Origin: Actinophytocola sp.
GTDB lineage: Bacteria > Actinomycetota > Actinomycetes > Mycobacteriales > Pseudonocardiaceae
Direction of reading: 5' to 3'
NCBI GenBank assembly: GCA_009377395.1
Contig: WHUB01000046.1
Location: 1-33,992, forward strand
Length of the DNA: 33,992 bases
The translations under genes and the position numbers were made by a program. How positions within the stretch are numbered: the first letter of the stretch is position 1; the number at the start of each line of letters is the position of its first letter. The notes under the pieces were generated by a model. It was given only the letters and a program-made list of their open reading frames with translations, was not told the origin of the DNA and did no database searches. Of the stretch, positions 11,309 through 24,669 are shown in pieces.

Positions 11309-12544
11309 TCAGGGCCGGCGAAGCGAGGCGACGGCGTCCCAGACAGCGGCCGCCAGTTGTGACTTCGATCCGAACGGGATCTGCGTTTCATCTCCGTTGG
11401 CGGCGAGCAGCCAGCCCGCGTTGTCCTCGACCTCGAACGCCCGGCCCTCGCCGACGGCGTTGACGACGAGCAGGTCGCTGCCCTTGCGCCGCAGTTTGGC
11501 CCGCGCATGGTGCAGCACGTCGCCGGTGACGTCGCCGGTCTCGGCGGCGAACCCGACGATGATCTGCTCGGCGCTGCGCTTGGCGACCAGCTCGGCGAGC
11601 ACGTCCTTGTTGCGTTCCAGCGCGACCGGGGCGGGCTCGCCGTCGGTTTTCTTGATCTTGTATTGGGCCAGCTCGCTGGGCCGGAAGTCGGCGACGGCGG
11701 CCGCCATGACGACGACGTCGGCCTGCTCGGCGACATCGAGCACGGCCACGCCGAGCTGCTCGGCGGTCGAGACGCTGACCAGCTCGACCCCGGCGGGGAC
11801 CGGCAGCATGTCGGTGTGCGCGGCGACGAGGCTGACCCTCGCGCCGCGCGCCGCCGCCACCCGCGCCAGCGCGTAGCCCTGCTTGCCGGACGAGCGGTTG
11901 CCCAGGTAGCGCACCGGATCGAGTGGCTCGCGGGTGCCGCCCGCCGAGACGACGACGTGCATCCCGGTGAGGTCGCGCGGCAGCGCGCCGGGATTGGCGA
12001 TGAGGAGCTGGGCGAGGTCGGTGATCTCGACCGGGTCGGCGAGGCGGCCCTTGCCGGTGTCGACGCCGGTGAGCCTGCCCGAGTCCGGCTCGGTGACGAT
12101 CGCGCCCCGCTCGCGCAGCGTCGCGACGTTGGCCTGGGTCGCGGGATGCTCCCACATCTCGGTGTGCATCGCCGGGAAGAAGGCCACCGGGCAGCGCGCG
12201 GTGAGCAGCGTGTTGCTGAGCAGGTCGTCGGCGATGCCGGTGGCGGCCTTGGCCAGCAGGTCGGCGGTGGCGGGCGCGACCAGGACGAGGTCGGCTTCCT
12301 TGCCGATGCGCACGTGCTCGACCTCGGGCACGTTGGAGAACACCCCGGTGCGCACCGGGTTGCCGGACAGCGCCTCGAAGGTGGCCGCGCCGACGAAGCG
12401 CAGCGCGGCGTCCGTGGGCACGACGCGGACGTCGTGCCCGGACTCGGTGAGCCCGCGCAGCACCTCGCAGGTCTTGTATGCCGCGATACCGCCGCCGACG
12501 CCGAGCACGACGCGGGCGCCCGCTGCGCGCGGCTCGGGAGCCAT
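11309..12544 (-). CDS. coaBC: Phosphopantothenoylcysteine decarboxylase / phosphopantothenate-cysteine ligase
   Basis: A 411-residue bifunctional enzyme of coenzyme A synthesis. The N-terminal flavoprotein CoaC (about 1-185) has GVGGGIAAYKTCEVLR and the actinobacterial PAMHTEMW substrate loop. The C-terminal CoaB (about 190-411) has GGTREPLDPVRYLGNRSSG for nucleotide binding and the AAAVADFRP motif. The ATG at 12544 is supported by an AGGA site about 7 bases upstream. A longer in-frame reading through rpoZ is a shadow. It follows rpoZ by 20 bp in the mihF-gmk-rpoZ-coaBC order conserved in actinobacteria. Confidence 0.95.
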   Translation of the reverse strand: MAPEPRAAGARVVLGVGGGIAAYKTCEVLRGLTESGHDVRVVPTDAALRFVGAATFEALSGNPVRTGVFSNVPEVEHVRIGKEADLVLVAPATADLLAKAATGIADDLLSNTLLTARCPVAFFPAMHTEMWEHPATQANVATLRERGAIVTEPDSGRLTGVDTGKGRLADPVEITDLAQLLIANPGALPRDLTGMHVVVSAGGTREPLDPVRYLGNRSSGKQGYALARVAAARGARVSLVAAHTDMLPVPAGVELVSVSTAEQLGVAVLDVAEQADVVVMAAAVADFRPSELAQYKIKKTDGEPAPVALERNKDVLAELVAKRSAEQIIVGFAAETGDVTGDVLHHARAKLRRKGSDLLVVNAVGEGRAFEVEDNAGWLLAANGDETQIPFGSKSQLAAAVWDAVASLRRP

Positions 12545-12564
12545 CGGTTGTCCTGACTCTCGGC

Positions 12565-12837
12565 TTACTCGCCCTCGGAGTGTTCCAGCAGGCCGGAGTG
12601 GATCTCGCGCAGCGCGATGGACAGCGGCTTCTCCCTCGGGCCCGGCTCGACGAGCGGGCCGACGTACTCGAGCAGGCCCTCGCCGAGCTGCGCGTAGTAG
12701 TCGTTGATCTGGCGCGCCCGCTTGGCCGAGTAGATCACCAAGGCGTACTTCGAGCTCACCTTGTCGAGCAGGTCGTCGATGGGCGGGTTCGTGATGCCTT
12801 CGAGCTTGTCGCCCGACAGACCCAGCGTGGTGGTCAC
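12565..12837 (-). CDS. rpoZ: RNA polymerase omega subunit
   Basis: A 90-residue protein that helps assemble RNA polymerase by latching the beta-prime subunit. The core [20 protein letters not shown] and [18 protein letters not shown] matches actinobacterial omega. Two starts are possible: TTG at 12843 and GTG at 12837. AGGAG lies 8 bases before the GTG but only 2 before the TTG. The GTG also overlaps the gmk stop as GTGA, so it is preferred. The gmk-rpoZ pairing is conserved widely in bacteria. Confidence 0.93.
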   Translation of the reverse strand: MTTTLGLSGDKLEGITNPPIDDLLDKVSSKYALVIYSAKRARQINDYYAQLGEGLLEYVGPLVEPGPREKPLSIALREIHSGLLEHSEGE

Positions 12838-13457
12838 TCGCAACGCTCCTGTGCCGAAATGGTCGATGTCGCGCCCTCGTCAGGCGCTTCTCCAAGTAAC
12901 AAGGTTAGCAACCGCTCCACGGTCTGCTTCAGGTCGGCATTGACAACGACCTCGTCGAACTCCTGCTGCGCCGCCAGTTCCTCCCTGGCCGTGGCAAGTC
13001 GCCTGCTGACGTCGTCGGAGGACTCGGTTCCCCTGCCGACCAGCCGTTCGACCATCTCGTCCCAGCTCGGCGGGGCGAGGAAGATCAGAATCGCCTCCGG
13101 CATGGTCTTGCGAAGCGACCGCGCTCCCTGCAGGTCGACCTCGACCAGAGCGGGCAGGCCGGCCGCGAGCCGTCGCTCGACCGGCTCCCTCGGCGTGCCG
13201 GAGCGGTGCAGGCCACCGTGGATGTCGGCCCATTCGAGCAGCTCGTCCTCGGCGATCATCCGGTCGAACTCGGTGGCGGACACGAAGTGGTAGTCCTCGC
13301 CCTCGACCTCGCCGGGCCTGCGCTGCCTCGTCGTCGCCGAGACGCTGAACCACAGCGCGGGGTAAGCCTTGCGCAGCTCGCTGACGACCGTGCTCTTACC
13401 AACGCCAGCGGGGCCGGCCAGTACCACCAGCCGACCCCTCTGCCGCGAGTTGGTCAC
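12834..13457 (-). CDS. gmk: Guanylate kinase
   Basis: A 207-residue enzyme phosphorylating GMP to GDP. The P-loop is GPAGVGKST (15-23). The GMP-binding segment is recognisable in [21 protein letters not shown], quoted here only in part: TTRQRRPGE and GEDYHF. The LVEVDLQGA strand and the lid follow. The GTG start at 13457 overlaps the mihF stop as GTGA, and the stop overlaps rpoZ, so the three genes are translationally coupled. GDP and GTP made here feed RibA and RNA synthesis. Confidence 0.95.
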   Translation of the reverse strand: MTNSRQRGRLVVLAGPAGVGKSTVVSELRKAYPALWFSVSATTRQRRPGEVEGEDYHFVSATEFDRMIAEDELLEWADIHGGLHRSGTPREPVERRLAAGLPALVEVDLQGARSLRKTMPEAILIFLAPPSWDEMVERLVGRGTESSDDVSRRLATAREELAAQQEFDEVVVNADLKQTVERLLTLLLGEAPDEGATSTISAQERCE

Positions 13458-13771
13458 TCGCCACTGAACTCGGCGAGCAGCGCCTTGCGCTGCCGCTCAC
13501 CGAGGCCGCGCAGCCGCCTGCTGGCCGCGATCTCGAGCTTCTCCATGGTCTGCTGGGCCCGCACCTTGCCGACGCCGGGAAGGGCCTCGAGCAGCGCGGA
13601 TACCTTCATCTTGCCCAAGATCTCGTCCTCGTCGGCCTGCTTGAGCACGTCGGCAAGGGTCGTGCCGCCGCGCTTGAGCCGGTCCTTGAGTTCGGCGCGT
13701 GCCCGGCGAGCGGCAGCAGCCTTCTCCAGCGCAGCAGCACGCTGTTCCTCGGTCAGCTGGGGAAGTGCCAC
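13454..13771 (-). CDS. mihF: Actinobacterial integration host factor
   Basis: A 105-residue nucleoid protein of the MihF/sIHF family, unrelated in sequence to enterobacterial IHF. The conserved helix-two-turn-helix region [20 protein letters not shown] (about residues 60-79) is the DNA-binding core. The basic C-terminus follows ([18 protein letters not shown]). The GTG start at 13771 has a strong GGAGG site 5 bases upstream. It heads the mihF-gmk-rpoZ-coaBC group and has its own promoter-like sequences upstream. Family members bend and supercoil DNA and affect development in Streptomyces. Confidence 0.95.
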   Translation of the reverse strand: MALPQLTEEQRAAALEKAAAARRARAELKDRLKRGGTTLADVLKQADEDEILGKMKVSALLEALPGVGKVRAQQTMEKLEIAASRRLRGLGERQRKALLAEFSGE

Positions 13772-14065
13772 GATGTCCTCCGATTTTGCAGTCTGGTCGC
13801 TTAGTCGAGGCGACGGTACCTACCCGCGACCAGCCACTACAACGCGGGGTATGCGTCGTCAGCGGTTTCTGGCCACGCTGTGTTGTTGCGGCAACGCCCG
13901 TTGCTCGCACTGAACATACCTGAGCCGATCGAGTGACCGGCACGGTGTTGATCAACTGCGGGCGTCGCGGCGCGCAGGGGCAAGACTAGCCCCAATCAAC
14001 CCTGCTGTGGGGCATTGGTTGGCCATCAGTCGCCCAGTTGACGACCAGATCCCGCCAGCGGCGGC
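13772..14065. other. Intergenic region between pyrF and mihF
   Basis: About 294 bp without a convincing gene. It holds the mihF promoter (13813-13842), a 10-bp palindrome gttgatcaac at 13947-13956, and a weak hairpin gccccA...TGGGGC (13989-13994 with 14008-14013, 13-base loop) that could end the pyr transcript. There is no T-tract. A reading frame running upstream out of mihF on the minus strand lacks conserved sequence. Confidence 0.5.
13813..13842 (-). promoter_or_regulatory. Possible promoter of mihF operon
   Basis: On the minus strand TTGTAG (13837-13842) and TACCGT (13813-13818) are separated by 18 bp, giving a sigma-A-like pair. The leader would be about 35 bases and ends in the strong GGAGG site of mihF. 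The -35 match is moderate. Confidence 0.35.
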
Positions 14066-14874
14066 TCAGGCCGGGAGATCCGCCGCGACCTGGGCGACGG
14101 CGGCGCGGAGCGCGTCGGGGTCGGGGCCGTGGCGCAGGATGTCGCGCGAGGACGTCGGCAGCACCCCGGTCAGCGAGGCGCCGAACCGGCTGGTCAGGTC
14201 CGCCACGGTGGCCCCCTGGGCGCCGAAGCCGGGCGCGAGCACCGGCCCGTTCAGCGCGGCCAGGTCGAGGCCGTGGTCGGCGGTCGCCCCGACGACGACG
14301 CCGACGTCGCCGAGCGGCGCCGCCCCGGCGTTGCGCCTGGCCGCCGCGTCGACCACGGACTGCGCGACGCCGCGGCCGCCGGTGCTGGCGAGCTGCACCT
14401 CGCCGCCCTCCGGATTGGACGTCCTGGCCAGCACGAACACGCCCCGGCCGCTCTGCTCGGCCAGCTCGATCGCGGGGCTGAGCGAGCCGAAGCCGAGGTA
14501 CGGCGAGAGCGTCACCGCGTCCGCCGCGAGCGGCGAGGCGTCGTCGAGGTAGGCACGGGCGTAGGCGGCCATGGTCGAGCCGATGTCGCCGCGCTTGACG
14601 TCGAGCAGCACCAGCGCGCCCGCCTCCCGGCAGGACGCGATGGTGCGTTCCAGCACCGCGATCCCGGCCGAGCCGTACGCCTCGAAGAACGCCGACTGCG
14701 GCTTGACGACGGCCACCTCGCCCGCGAACGCCTCGACACAGCGCTGGCAGAACCGCGCCAGCCCGAACGCGTCGGCGGGCAGGCCCCAGGCGTCGAGCAG
14801 CTGCGGGTGCGGGTCGATGCCGACGCAGAGCCGCCCCCGCTCGGCAACGGCTGCCGTGAGCCGCTCGCCGAACC

Positions 14875-14878
<4 letters not shown>
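14066..14878 (-). CDS. pyrF: Orotidine 5'-phosphate decarboxylase
   Basis: A 270-residue enzyme for the last step of UMP synthesis. It belongs to the longer type-2 PyrF group, with the catalytic stretch [10 protein letters not shown] (D-K-D array) and LCVGIDPHP near the N-terminus. The GATADHG and [10 protein letters not shown] segments match the phosphate-binding end of the barrel. The ATG at 14878 overlaps the carB stop as ATGA. It is the last gene of the pyr operon. The long in-frame extension upstream lies over carB and is spurious. Confidence 0.95.
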
Positions 14879-18203
<3,325 letters not shown>

Positions 18204-18204
<1 letters not shown>

Positions 18205-19319
18205 TACCGCACGGCCTCCATCAGGGTCGCGAACTCGTCGAACAGCGGCGCCGCGTCGTGCGGACCGGCCGCGGCCTCGGGGTGGTACTGCACCGAGAAC
18301 GCGGGCACGTCCAGCGCCCGCACGCCCTCGACGCAGCCGTCGTTGGGGCAGTAGTGGCTGACGACGGCCTTGCCGTGGGGCGTGTCGAACTCGGTGCCCG
18401 GCTCGCCGTCGAGCGCGAAGCCGTGGTTCTGCGCGGTGATCGCGACCCGCCTCGTCGCCACGTCGATGACCGGGATGTTGAGGCCGCGGTGGCCGTAGCG
18501 CAGCTTGTAGGTGCCCATGCCGAGCGCGCGGCCGAGGATCTGGTTACCGAAGCAGATGCCGAACAGCGGCAGCTTGCGGGCCAGTACCGCCTGGGTCAGC
18601 TCGGTGGCGTGCGTCGTGGTCGCCGGGTCGCCCGGCCCGTTGGAGAGGAACACGCCGTCCGGCTCGACCGCGAGCACGTCGTCGATGCTCGACGTCGCGG
18701 GCAGCACATGCACCTCCATGCCGCGCGCGGACATCATCCTCGGCGTGTTCGACTTGATGCCGAGGTCCAGCGCCGCGACCCGGTACCGGGTCTCCCCCTG
18801 TGCGGGCACCACGTAGGGCTCGCGGGTGGTGACCTCACCGGCCAGGTCGGCTCCGGTCATCGGCGGCGAGGCGAGCACGTCGGCGACCATGTCGTCCACG
18901 CTCGCCAGGCCGTCGCCGGAGAACACCCCGGCTCGCATCGCGCCCCGCTCGCGCAGGTGCCGGGTCAGCGTTCGGGTGTCGACGCCCGCGATGCCGACGA
19001 CGCCCTGGTTCGCCAGCTCGGTGTCGAGCGAGCGCTTCGAGCGCCAGTTGGACGGCACCCGCGCCGGGTCGCGCACCACGTAGCCGGCGACCCAGATGCG
19101 GGAGGACTCGTCGTCCTCGTCGTTCCAGCCGGTGTTGCCGATCTGCGGCGCGGTCTGCACCACGATCTGCCGGTGGTACGACGGGTCGGTCAGCGTCTCC
19201 TGGTAGCCGGTCATGCCGGTGCAGAACACGGCCTCACCGAGCGCCGTGCCCTGCGCGCCGTAGCCGGTGCCCCGGAACACGCGCCCGTCTTCGAGCACCA
19301 AGGCGGCGGGTGTGGTCAC
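18204..19319 (-). CDS. carA: Carbamoyl-phosphate synthase, small (glutaminase) subunit
   Basis: A 371-residue subunit that hydrolyses glutamine and channels ammonia to CarB. The class-I glutamine amidotransferase domain has the nucleophile cysteine in [12 protein letters not shown] and the His-Glu pair in [14 protein letters not shown]. The N-terminal half has [11 protein letters not shown], which is family-specific. The GTG start at 19319 overlaps the upstream membrane-protein stop as GTGA. An in-frame extension upstream has no family match. It sits directly before carB, as usual. Confidence 0.96.
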
Positions 19320-19831
19320 TGCGTTTCTCCCTTGTCGGTGGTGTGCTCGGTCGCGGGGCGCAGCGCGGCGATCCAGTCCTGGTACGCCCCCTGGTCGTCG
19401 CCTCGGAACCCGGTGTCGACCTCGGTGTCGCCGTGGCGCCAGGTGATGACGAGCAGCCCCTCGGTGCCCATCACCTTGCCCGCCATGCCGCGCGCGGTCG
19501 TGACGTGGCGGATGGCGGCGGCGGGGATGAACAGGTCCCGCGCGCCGTCGCGGGCCACCATGACCCCGGCCGGGTGGCGTCGCAGTGTCGCGGGCCCGCG
19601 CATGCCGACGCCGTGGGCGACGATGCGGTCCTGCCAGCGGCCCGCCGTCGTGGTGGCGACGTAGAGACCGGTCATGGCCGCGTCCGGCTCGCCGAGGTCG
19701 TCCGGCACGGACGGGAAGTCCGGATACGTGGCGCGCTGCGCCGCCGCCTTGCGCCGCCAGCCCAGCCACATCGCGGCGGCGCACAGCAGGAAGAACGCCA
19801 CCACGAGCAGGGTCATCACCGCGCGCTCCAC
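19316..19831 (-). CDS. PH-like membrane protein embedded in the pyr operon
   Basis: A 171-residue protein with one N-terminal transmembrane helix (about 6-25, MTLLVVAFFLLCAAAMWLGW) and a cytoplasmic beta-rich domain (about 50-160). The domain resembles a degenerate bacterial PH-like fold. Orthologous genes sit between pyrC and carA in mycobacteria (Rv1382 position). The GTG at 19831 overlaps the pyrC stop by one base (TAGTG) and has GGAGG eight bases upstream. An ATG at 19816 is an alternative. Biochemical function is unknown. Its strict coupling on both sides suggests it is made in step with the pyrimidine enzymes. Confidence 0.8.
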   Translation of the reverse strand: MERAVMTLLVVAFFLLCAAAMWLGWRRKAAAQRATYPDFPSVPDDLGEPDAAMTGLYVATTTAGRWQDRIVAHGVGMRGPATLRRHPAGVMVARDGARDLFIPAAAIRHVTTARGMAGKVMGTEGLLVITWRHGDTEVDTGFRGDDQGAYQDWIAALRPATEHTTDKGETQ

Positions 19832-21148
19832 TACCGGATCCTCCCATCACGCGCGGTGATCCGGCCACGCAGCAAGGTGGCGGTGACCCGCGCGGGTAGC
19901 TCCATGCCCTCGTACGGCGTGTTGGCCGCGATGCTGGCGAGTTCGGCACCGCGCACGGTCCAGCGTGCCTCGGGGTCGACGAGGGTCAAGGTAGCGGGCT
20001 CACCCTCGGCGATGGGCCTGCCCTGATCGGGCAGCCGGGCGATCTCGGCGGGCCGTTCGCTCATCACCCTGGCGACGTCGCGCCAGGTCAGCAGGCCGGG
20101 CCGCACCATCGTCTCGGCCACGATGGACAGCGCGGTCTGCAACCCGAGCATGCCGGGTCGCGCGGCCTGCCATTCGCAGTCCTTGTCCTGCTCGGCGTGC
20201 GGGGCGTGGTCGGTGGCCACGCAGTCGAGGACGCCCTCGGCCAGCGCCTCGGCCAGCGCCTTGGCGTCGGCGCCGGTGCGCAGCGGCGGGTTCACCTTGT
20301 TGACCGGGTCGTAGCCGGCGAGCCGGTCGTCGGTGAGCAGCAGGTGGTGCGGGGTGACCTCGGCGGACACAGCGAAACCAGCGCCGCCCCGCGCAGTGTC
20401 CTTCCCGCCGCCCCACCCCTTGGCCCAGCGGAGCACGTCGACGGTGCCCGCAGTGGAGACGTGGCAGATGTGCAGCCGGGCGGCGGCATGGGCGGCGAGG
20501 ATGCAGTCGCGGGCGACGATCGACTCCTCGGCCGAGGCGGGCCAGCCGGAGAGCCCGAGCCGGGCGGCCTGGGTGCCCTCGTGGGCCTGCGCGCCGACGG
20601 TGAGCCGGGGTTCCTCGGCGTGCTGGGCGATGACGGCGCCGAGCGCGCGGGAGTATTCGAGCGCCCGCCGCATGATGAGCGGGTCGTGCACGCAGTGGCC
20701 GTCGTCGGAGAACATCCGCACCCGCGCCGCCGACTCGGCCATGGTGCCCAGTTCGGCGAGCTTCTCCCCCGCCAGTCCGACGGTGACGGCGCCGACCGGG
20801 TGGACGTCGACCAGCCCGGCGGCCTCCCCGGCGCGGCGGACGTGCTCGACGACGACGGCGGTGTCGGCGACCGGGTCGGTGTTTGCCATGGCGAACACGG
20901 CGGTGTAGCCGCCGAGCGCGGCGGCGGCGGAGCCGGTGGCGACGGTCTCGGTGTCCTCCCTGCCCGGCTCGCGCAGGTGGGTGTGCAGGTCGACGAACCC
21001 GGGCAGCAGCACCTGGCCGGCGGCGTCGATCACCTCGGCGCCGTCCGGTGGCGTGATCGAGGCGGCGATCTCGGCGATCACGCCGTTGGCGGCGAGCACG
21101 TCGACCGGCTCGCCGTCGCCGTAGCAGCGCACCCCTTTCAGCAATGTC

Positions 21149-21159
<11 letters not shown>
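19831..21159 (-). CDS. pyrC: Dihydroorotase
   Basis: A 442-residue zinc enzyme cyclising carbamoyl aspartate to dihydroorotate. Metal ligands are H59 and H61 ([10 protein letters not shown]), further histidines in AQHAEEP and HICHVST, and the aspartate in CVATDHAPH. The ATG at 21159 overlaps pyrB by 11 bp; AAGGAG is 3 bases from it and 6 from an in-frame GTG at 21156, so the GTG is a real alternative. Between WAK and SAEVTPHH there are 16 residues where relatives I recall have about 5. That extra stretch is encoded by a palindromic insertion at 20365-20401. Otherwise the enzyme is complete. Confidence 0.95.
20365..20401. repeat. Palindromic in-frame insertion inside pyrC
   Basis: A 10-bp inverted repeat with one mismatch (ggacacagcg at 20365-20374, cgcagtgtcc at 20392-20401) brackets 17 bp. 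It corresponds to roughly residues 253-265 of dihydroorotase, a glycine-rich run just before SAEVTPHH. The GGACAC arm is shared with the priA tandem repeat. Insertion is judged from remembered relatives, not from an alignment. Confidence 0.5.
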
Positions 21160-22797
<1,638 letters not shown>

Positions 22798-22850
22798 TCA
22801 GCCGTCCGGGTGGTGTATCAGTGTTGGTCCAATTACCCCAGAAGATCGGG

Positions 22851-22878
22851 TTGACCTGGTGACGACATCGGGTAACCA
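22851..22878 (+). promoter_or_regulatory. Predicted bldD promoter
   Basis: TTGACC (22851-22856) and TAACCA (22873-22878) are separated by 16 bp on the + strand. The -35 box is a near-consensus match. Transcription would start within or just after the BldD-box-like site and leave a leader of about 165 bases. Confidence 0.5.
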
Positions 22879-22891
22879 TTACGCTGAGTAT
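22879..22891 (+). promoter_or_regulatory. BldD-box-like autoregulatory site
   Basis: TTACGCTGAGTAT fits the Streptomyces BldD box tnACnC(A/T)GnGTnA at every fixed position but the last. It directly follows the -10 box of bldD, where a bound BldD dimer would block initiation. BldD is known to repress its own gene in Streptomyces. The consensus is from memory. Confidence 0.6.
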
Positions 22892-23051
22892 TCGACCAGG
22901 GAAGGCCAGCCACCCCCGAAGGCGGAAGTTCGGAGCGTAACCAGCCCCGACACCGGGAGGCCATGGCTCGCTGACCGGCGTCGGAGAAGGACACAGGGAG
23001 TGCCCGCCGCTCACCAGGGCTGCGGGGTGCAGGAAACGGAGATATGAGCAT

Positions 23052-23543
23052 ATGGGCGATTACGCCAAGGCGCTCGGGGCCAAGCTCCGCGGAATCCGGC
23101 AACAGCAGGGCCTCTCCTTGCATGGTGTCGAACAGAAGTCCGGTGGGCGTTGGAAAGCCGTCGTCGTCGGTTCCTACGAGCGTGGCGATCGTGCCGTGAC
23201 CGTCCAGAAGCTCGCGGAGCTGGCCGACTTCTACGGTGTGCCCGTCGTGGAGCTGCTGCCGGAAGGGCGGGTGCCGTCCGGCGCCGAACCGGCGACCAAG
23301 ATCGTGATCAATCTGGAACGGCTGCAGCAGCTGCCCGCGGAGAAGGTCGGTCCGCTCGCCCGCTACGCCGCCACCATCCAGAGCCAGCGCGGCGACTACA
23401 ACGGCAAGGTGCTCTCCATCCGCACCGAGGACCTGCGCTCGCTGGCGATCATCTACGACATGACACCGGGCGAGCTCACCGAGCAGCTGATCGACTGGGG
23501 CGTGCTGCCACCGGAGGCGCGGCCCGCCAAGGACGACGCCTGA
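23052..23543 (+). CDS. bldD: BldD, c-di-GMP-responsive developmental repressor
   Basis: A 163-residue transcription factor. The N-terminal helix-turn-helix (about 6-68) carries the recognition region VVVGSYERGDRAVTVQKLAE. The C-terminal domain has the complete c-di-GMP motif RxD-X8-RxxD as R113-G-D115 and R124-T-E-D127. In sporulating actinomycetes tetrameric c-di-GMP dimerises BldD and lets it repress developmental genes. The ATG at 23052 has GGAG ten bases upstream, a long but usable spacing. It is divergent from pyrR and convergent with nusB. The domain layout and length match Streptomyces BldD (about 167 residues). Confidence 0.95.
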   Translation: MGDYAKALGAKLRGIRQQQGLSLHGVEQKSGGRWKAVVVGSYERGDRAVTVQKLAELADFYGVPVVELLPEGRVPSGAEPATKIVINLERLQQLPAEKVGPLARYAATIQSQRGDYNGKVLSIRTEDLRSLAIIYDMTPGELTEQLIDWGVLPPEARPAKDDA

Positions 23544-23560
23544 CGTCGTTGTCATCGGAC

Positions 23561-23597
23561 GGCCGCCTGCGCGCGGGGGCGCGTGCTGCCGGCGGCC
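23561..23597. terminator. Bidirectional hairpin terminator between bldD and nusB
   Basis: ggccgcc (23561-23567) pairs with ggcggcc (23591-23597), and an inner gcgcg-rich stem closes on a G-rich loop. It sits between two convergent genes 57 bp apart, so it can serve both. There is no T-tract, as is common in high-GC actinobacteria. Confidence 0.6.
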
Positions 23598-23600
23598 GCC

Positions 23601-24053
23601 TTACAGTACGGCGCGCAGCCGGTCGGCGATGGTGCCGAGCCTGCCGAGCACGCCGTTGACGAACCGCGGCGAGTCGTCGGTGGACAGTTCCTTCGCGATG
23701 CCCACCGCCTCGTCGATGGCGACCGGGTCGGGCACGTCGCCGGCCCACAGCAGCTCGTACAGCCCGACCCGCAGCACCGCCGCGTCCACCGGCGGCATCC
23801 GCTCGACCGTCCAGCCCTGGGCGTGCTCGGCGAGCAGCTCGTCGATGTAGGACCGGTGCGCTGTCACTCCCTCGACCAGCGTGACGGTGTAGTCGGCGAT
23901 CGGCTCGACGTCCGGTGAGCCGATCCGCTCCGACACCATGGTGACCGCGTCGGCGTCACGCTGCTGCGCCTCGTAGAGCAGCTCCACCGCGCGTCTGCGG
24001 GCATCGCGCCGGGACGGCGAGCGGCGCCGGGATGGGGCGGGGTCGGTGCTCAA
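23601..24053 (-). CDS. nusB: Transcription antitermination factor NusB
   Basis: A 150-residue RNA-binding protein needed for rRNA antitermination with NusE/S10. The N-terminal [19 protein letters not shown] and the later [12 protein letters not shown] and [11 protein letters not shown] segments are typical of the all-helical NusB fold. The start is a TTG at 24053 that overlaps the efp stop as TTGA. No Shine-Dalgarno is visible, so translation probably depends on coupling to efp. No other start keeps the conserved N-terminus. The gene order pepQ-efp-nusB is conserved in actinobacteria. Confidence 0.93.
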   Translation of the reverse strand: MSTDPAPSRRRSPSRRDARRRAVELLYEAQQRDADAVTMVSERIGSPDVEPIADYTVTLVEGVTAHRSYIDELLAEHAQGWTVERMPPVDAAVLRVGLYELLWAGDVPDPVAIDEAVGIAKELSTDDSPRFVNGVLGRLGTIADRLRAVL

Positions 24054-24613
24054 CTGGAGACGCGGCCGAGGTAGCGGCCGTCCCTGGTGTCGACCTTGAT
24101 CTTCTCGCCGCTGTTGAGGAACAGCGGCACCTGGATCTCGGCGCCGGTCTCCAGCTTCGCGGGCTTGGTGCCGCCGGTCGAGCGGTCACCCTGCAGCCCG
24201 GGGTCGGTGTGCTCGATCGACACCTCGACCGAGACCGGCAGCTCGACGAACAGCGGGGTGCTCTCGTGGAACGAGATCTGCACCCCGGAGTTCTCCAGCA
24301 TGTAGCCCGCGGCGTCCCCGACCAGCTCCGGCGACAGCCCGACCTGGTCGTAGGTGTCGTTGTCCATGAAGACGTAGTCGGTGCCGTCGTTGTAGAGGTA
24401 GGTCATGTCACGCCGGTCGACATTGGCGGTGTCGACCTTCGTGCCCGCGTTGAACGTCTTGTCCACGACCTTCCCGCTGAGCACGTTCTTCAGCGTGGTG
24501 CGGACGAACGCGCCGCCCTTACCCGGCTTGACGTGCTGGAAGTTCACGACGGACCACAGCTGGCCGTCAAGGTTGAGGACCATGCCGTTCTTCAGGTCGT
24601 TGGTGGTGGCCAC
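24050..24613 (-). CDS. efp: Elongation factor P
   Basis: A 187-residue tRNA-shaped protein that relieves ribosome stalling at polyproline. The loop that reaches the peptidyl-transferase centre reads [10 protein letters not shown] with Lys32 at the tip. The C-terminal OB domain ends [19 protein letters not shown]. No EpmA/EarP-type modification gene is in this window; actinobacterial EF-Ps with a proline-glycine-lysine loop can be active without modification. The GTG start at 24613 has GGAG four to five bases upstream. It overlaps nusB by four bases. Confidence 0.95.
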   Translation of the reverse strand: MATTNDLKNGMVLNLDGQLWSVVNFQHVKPGKGGAFVRTTLKNVLSGKVVDKTFNAGTKVDTANVDRRDMTYLYNDGTDYVFMDNDTYDQVGLSPELVGDAAGYMLENSGVQISFHESTPLFVELPVSVEVSIEHTDPGLQGDRSTGGTKPAKLETGAEIQVPLFLNSGEKIKVDTRDGRYLGRVSS

Positions 24614-24669
24614 GAGTCTCCAGCTCTCCTGTTACGAATCTGCGCCTGAGCGTGTGCCGCGTGCGGGCA

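Noticed and set aside
13497-13955. Minus-strand frame overlapping mihF and its upstream region
   Set aside because: The conserved protein and the GGAGG site belong to mihF in another frame; this frame has no recognisable domain.
13947-13956. 10-bp palindrome gttgatcaac
   Set aside because: A single short palindrome far from a start site; could be chance. Recorded in the intergenic entry only.
22963-22974. Three-codon upstream frame in the bldD leader
   Set aside because: Ribosome-site spacing is only 2 bases and such frames arise by chance; kept only as part of the leader finding.
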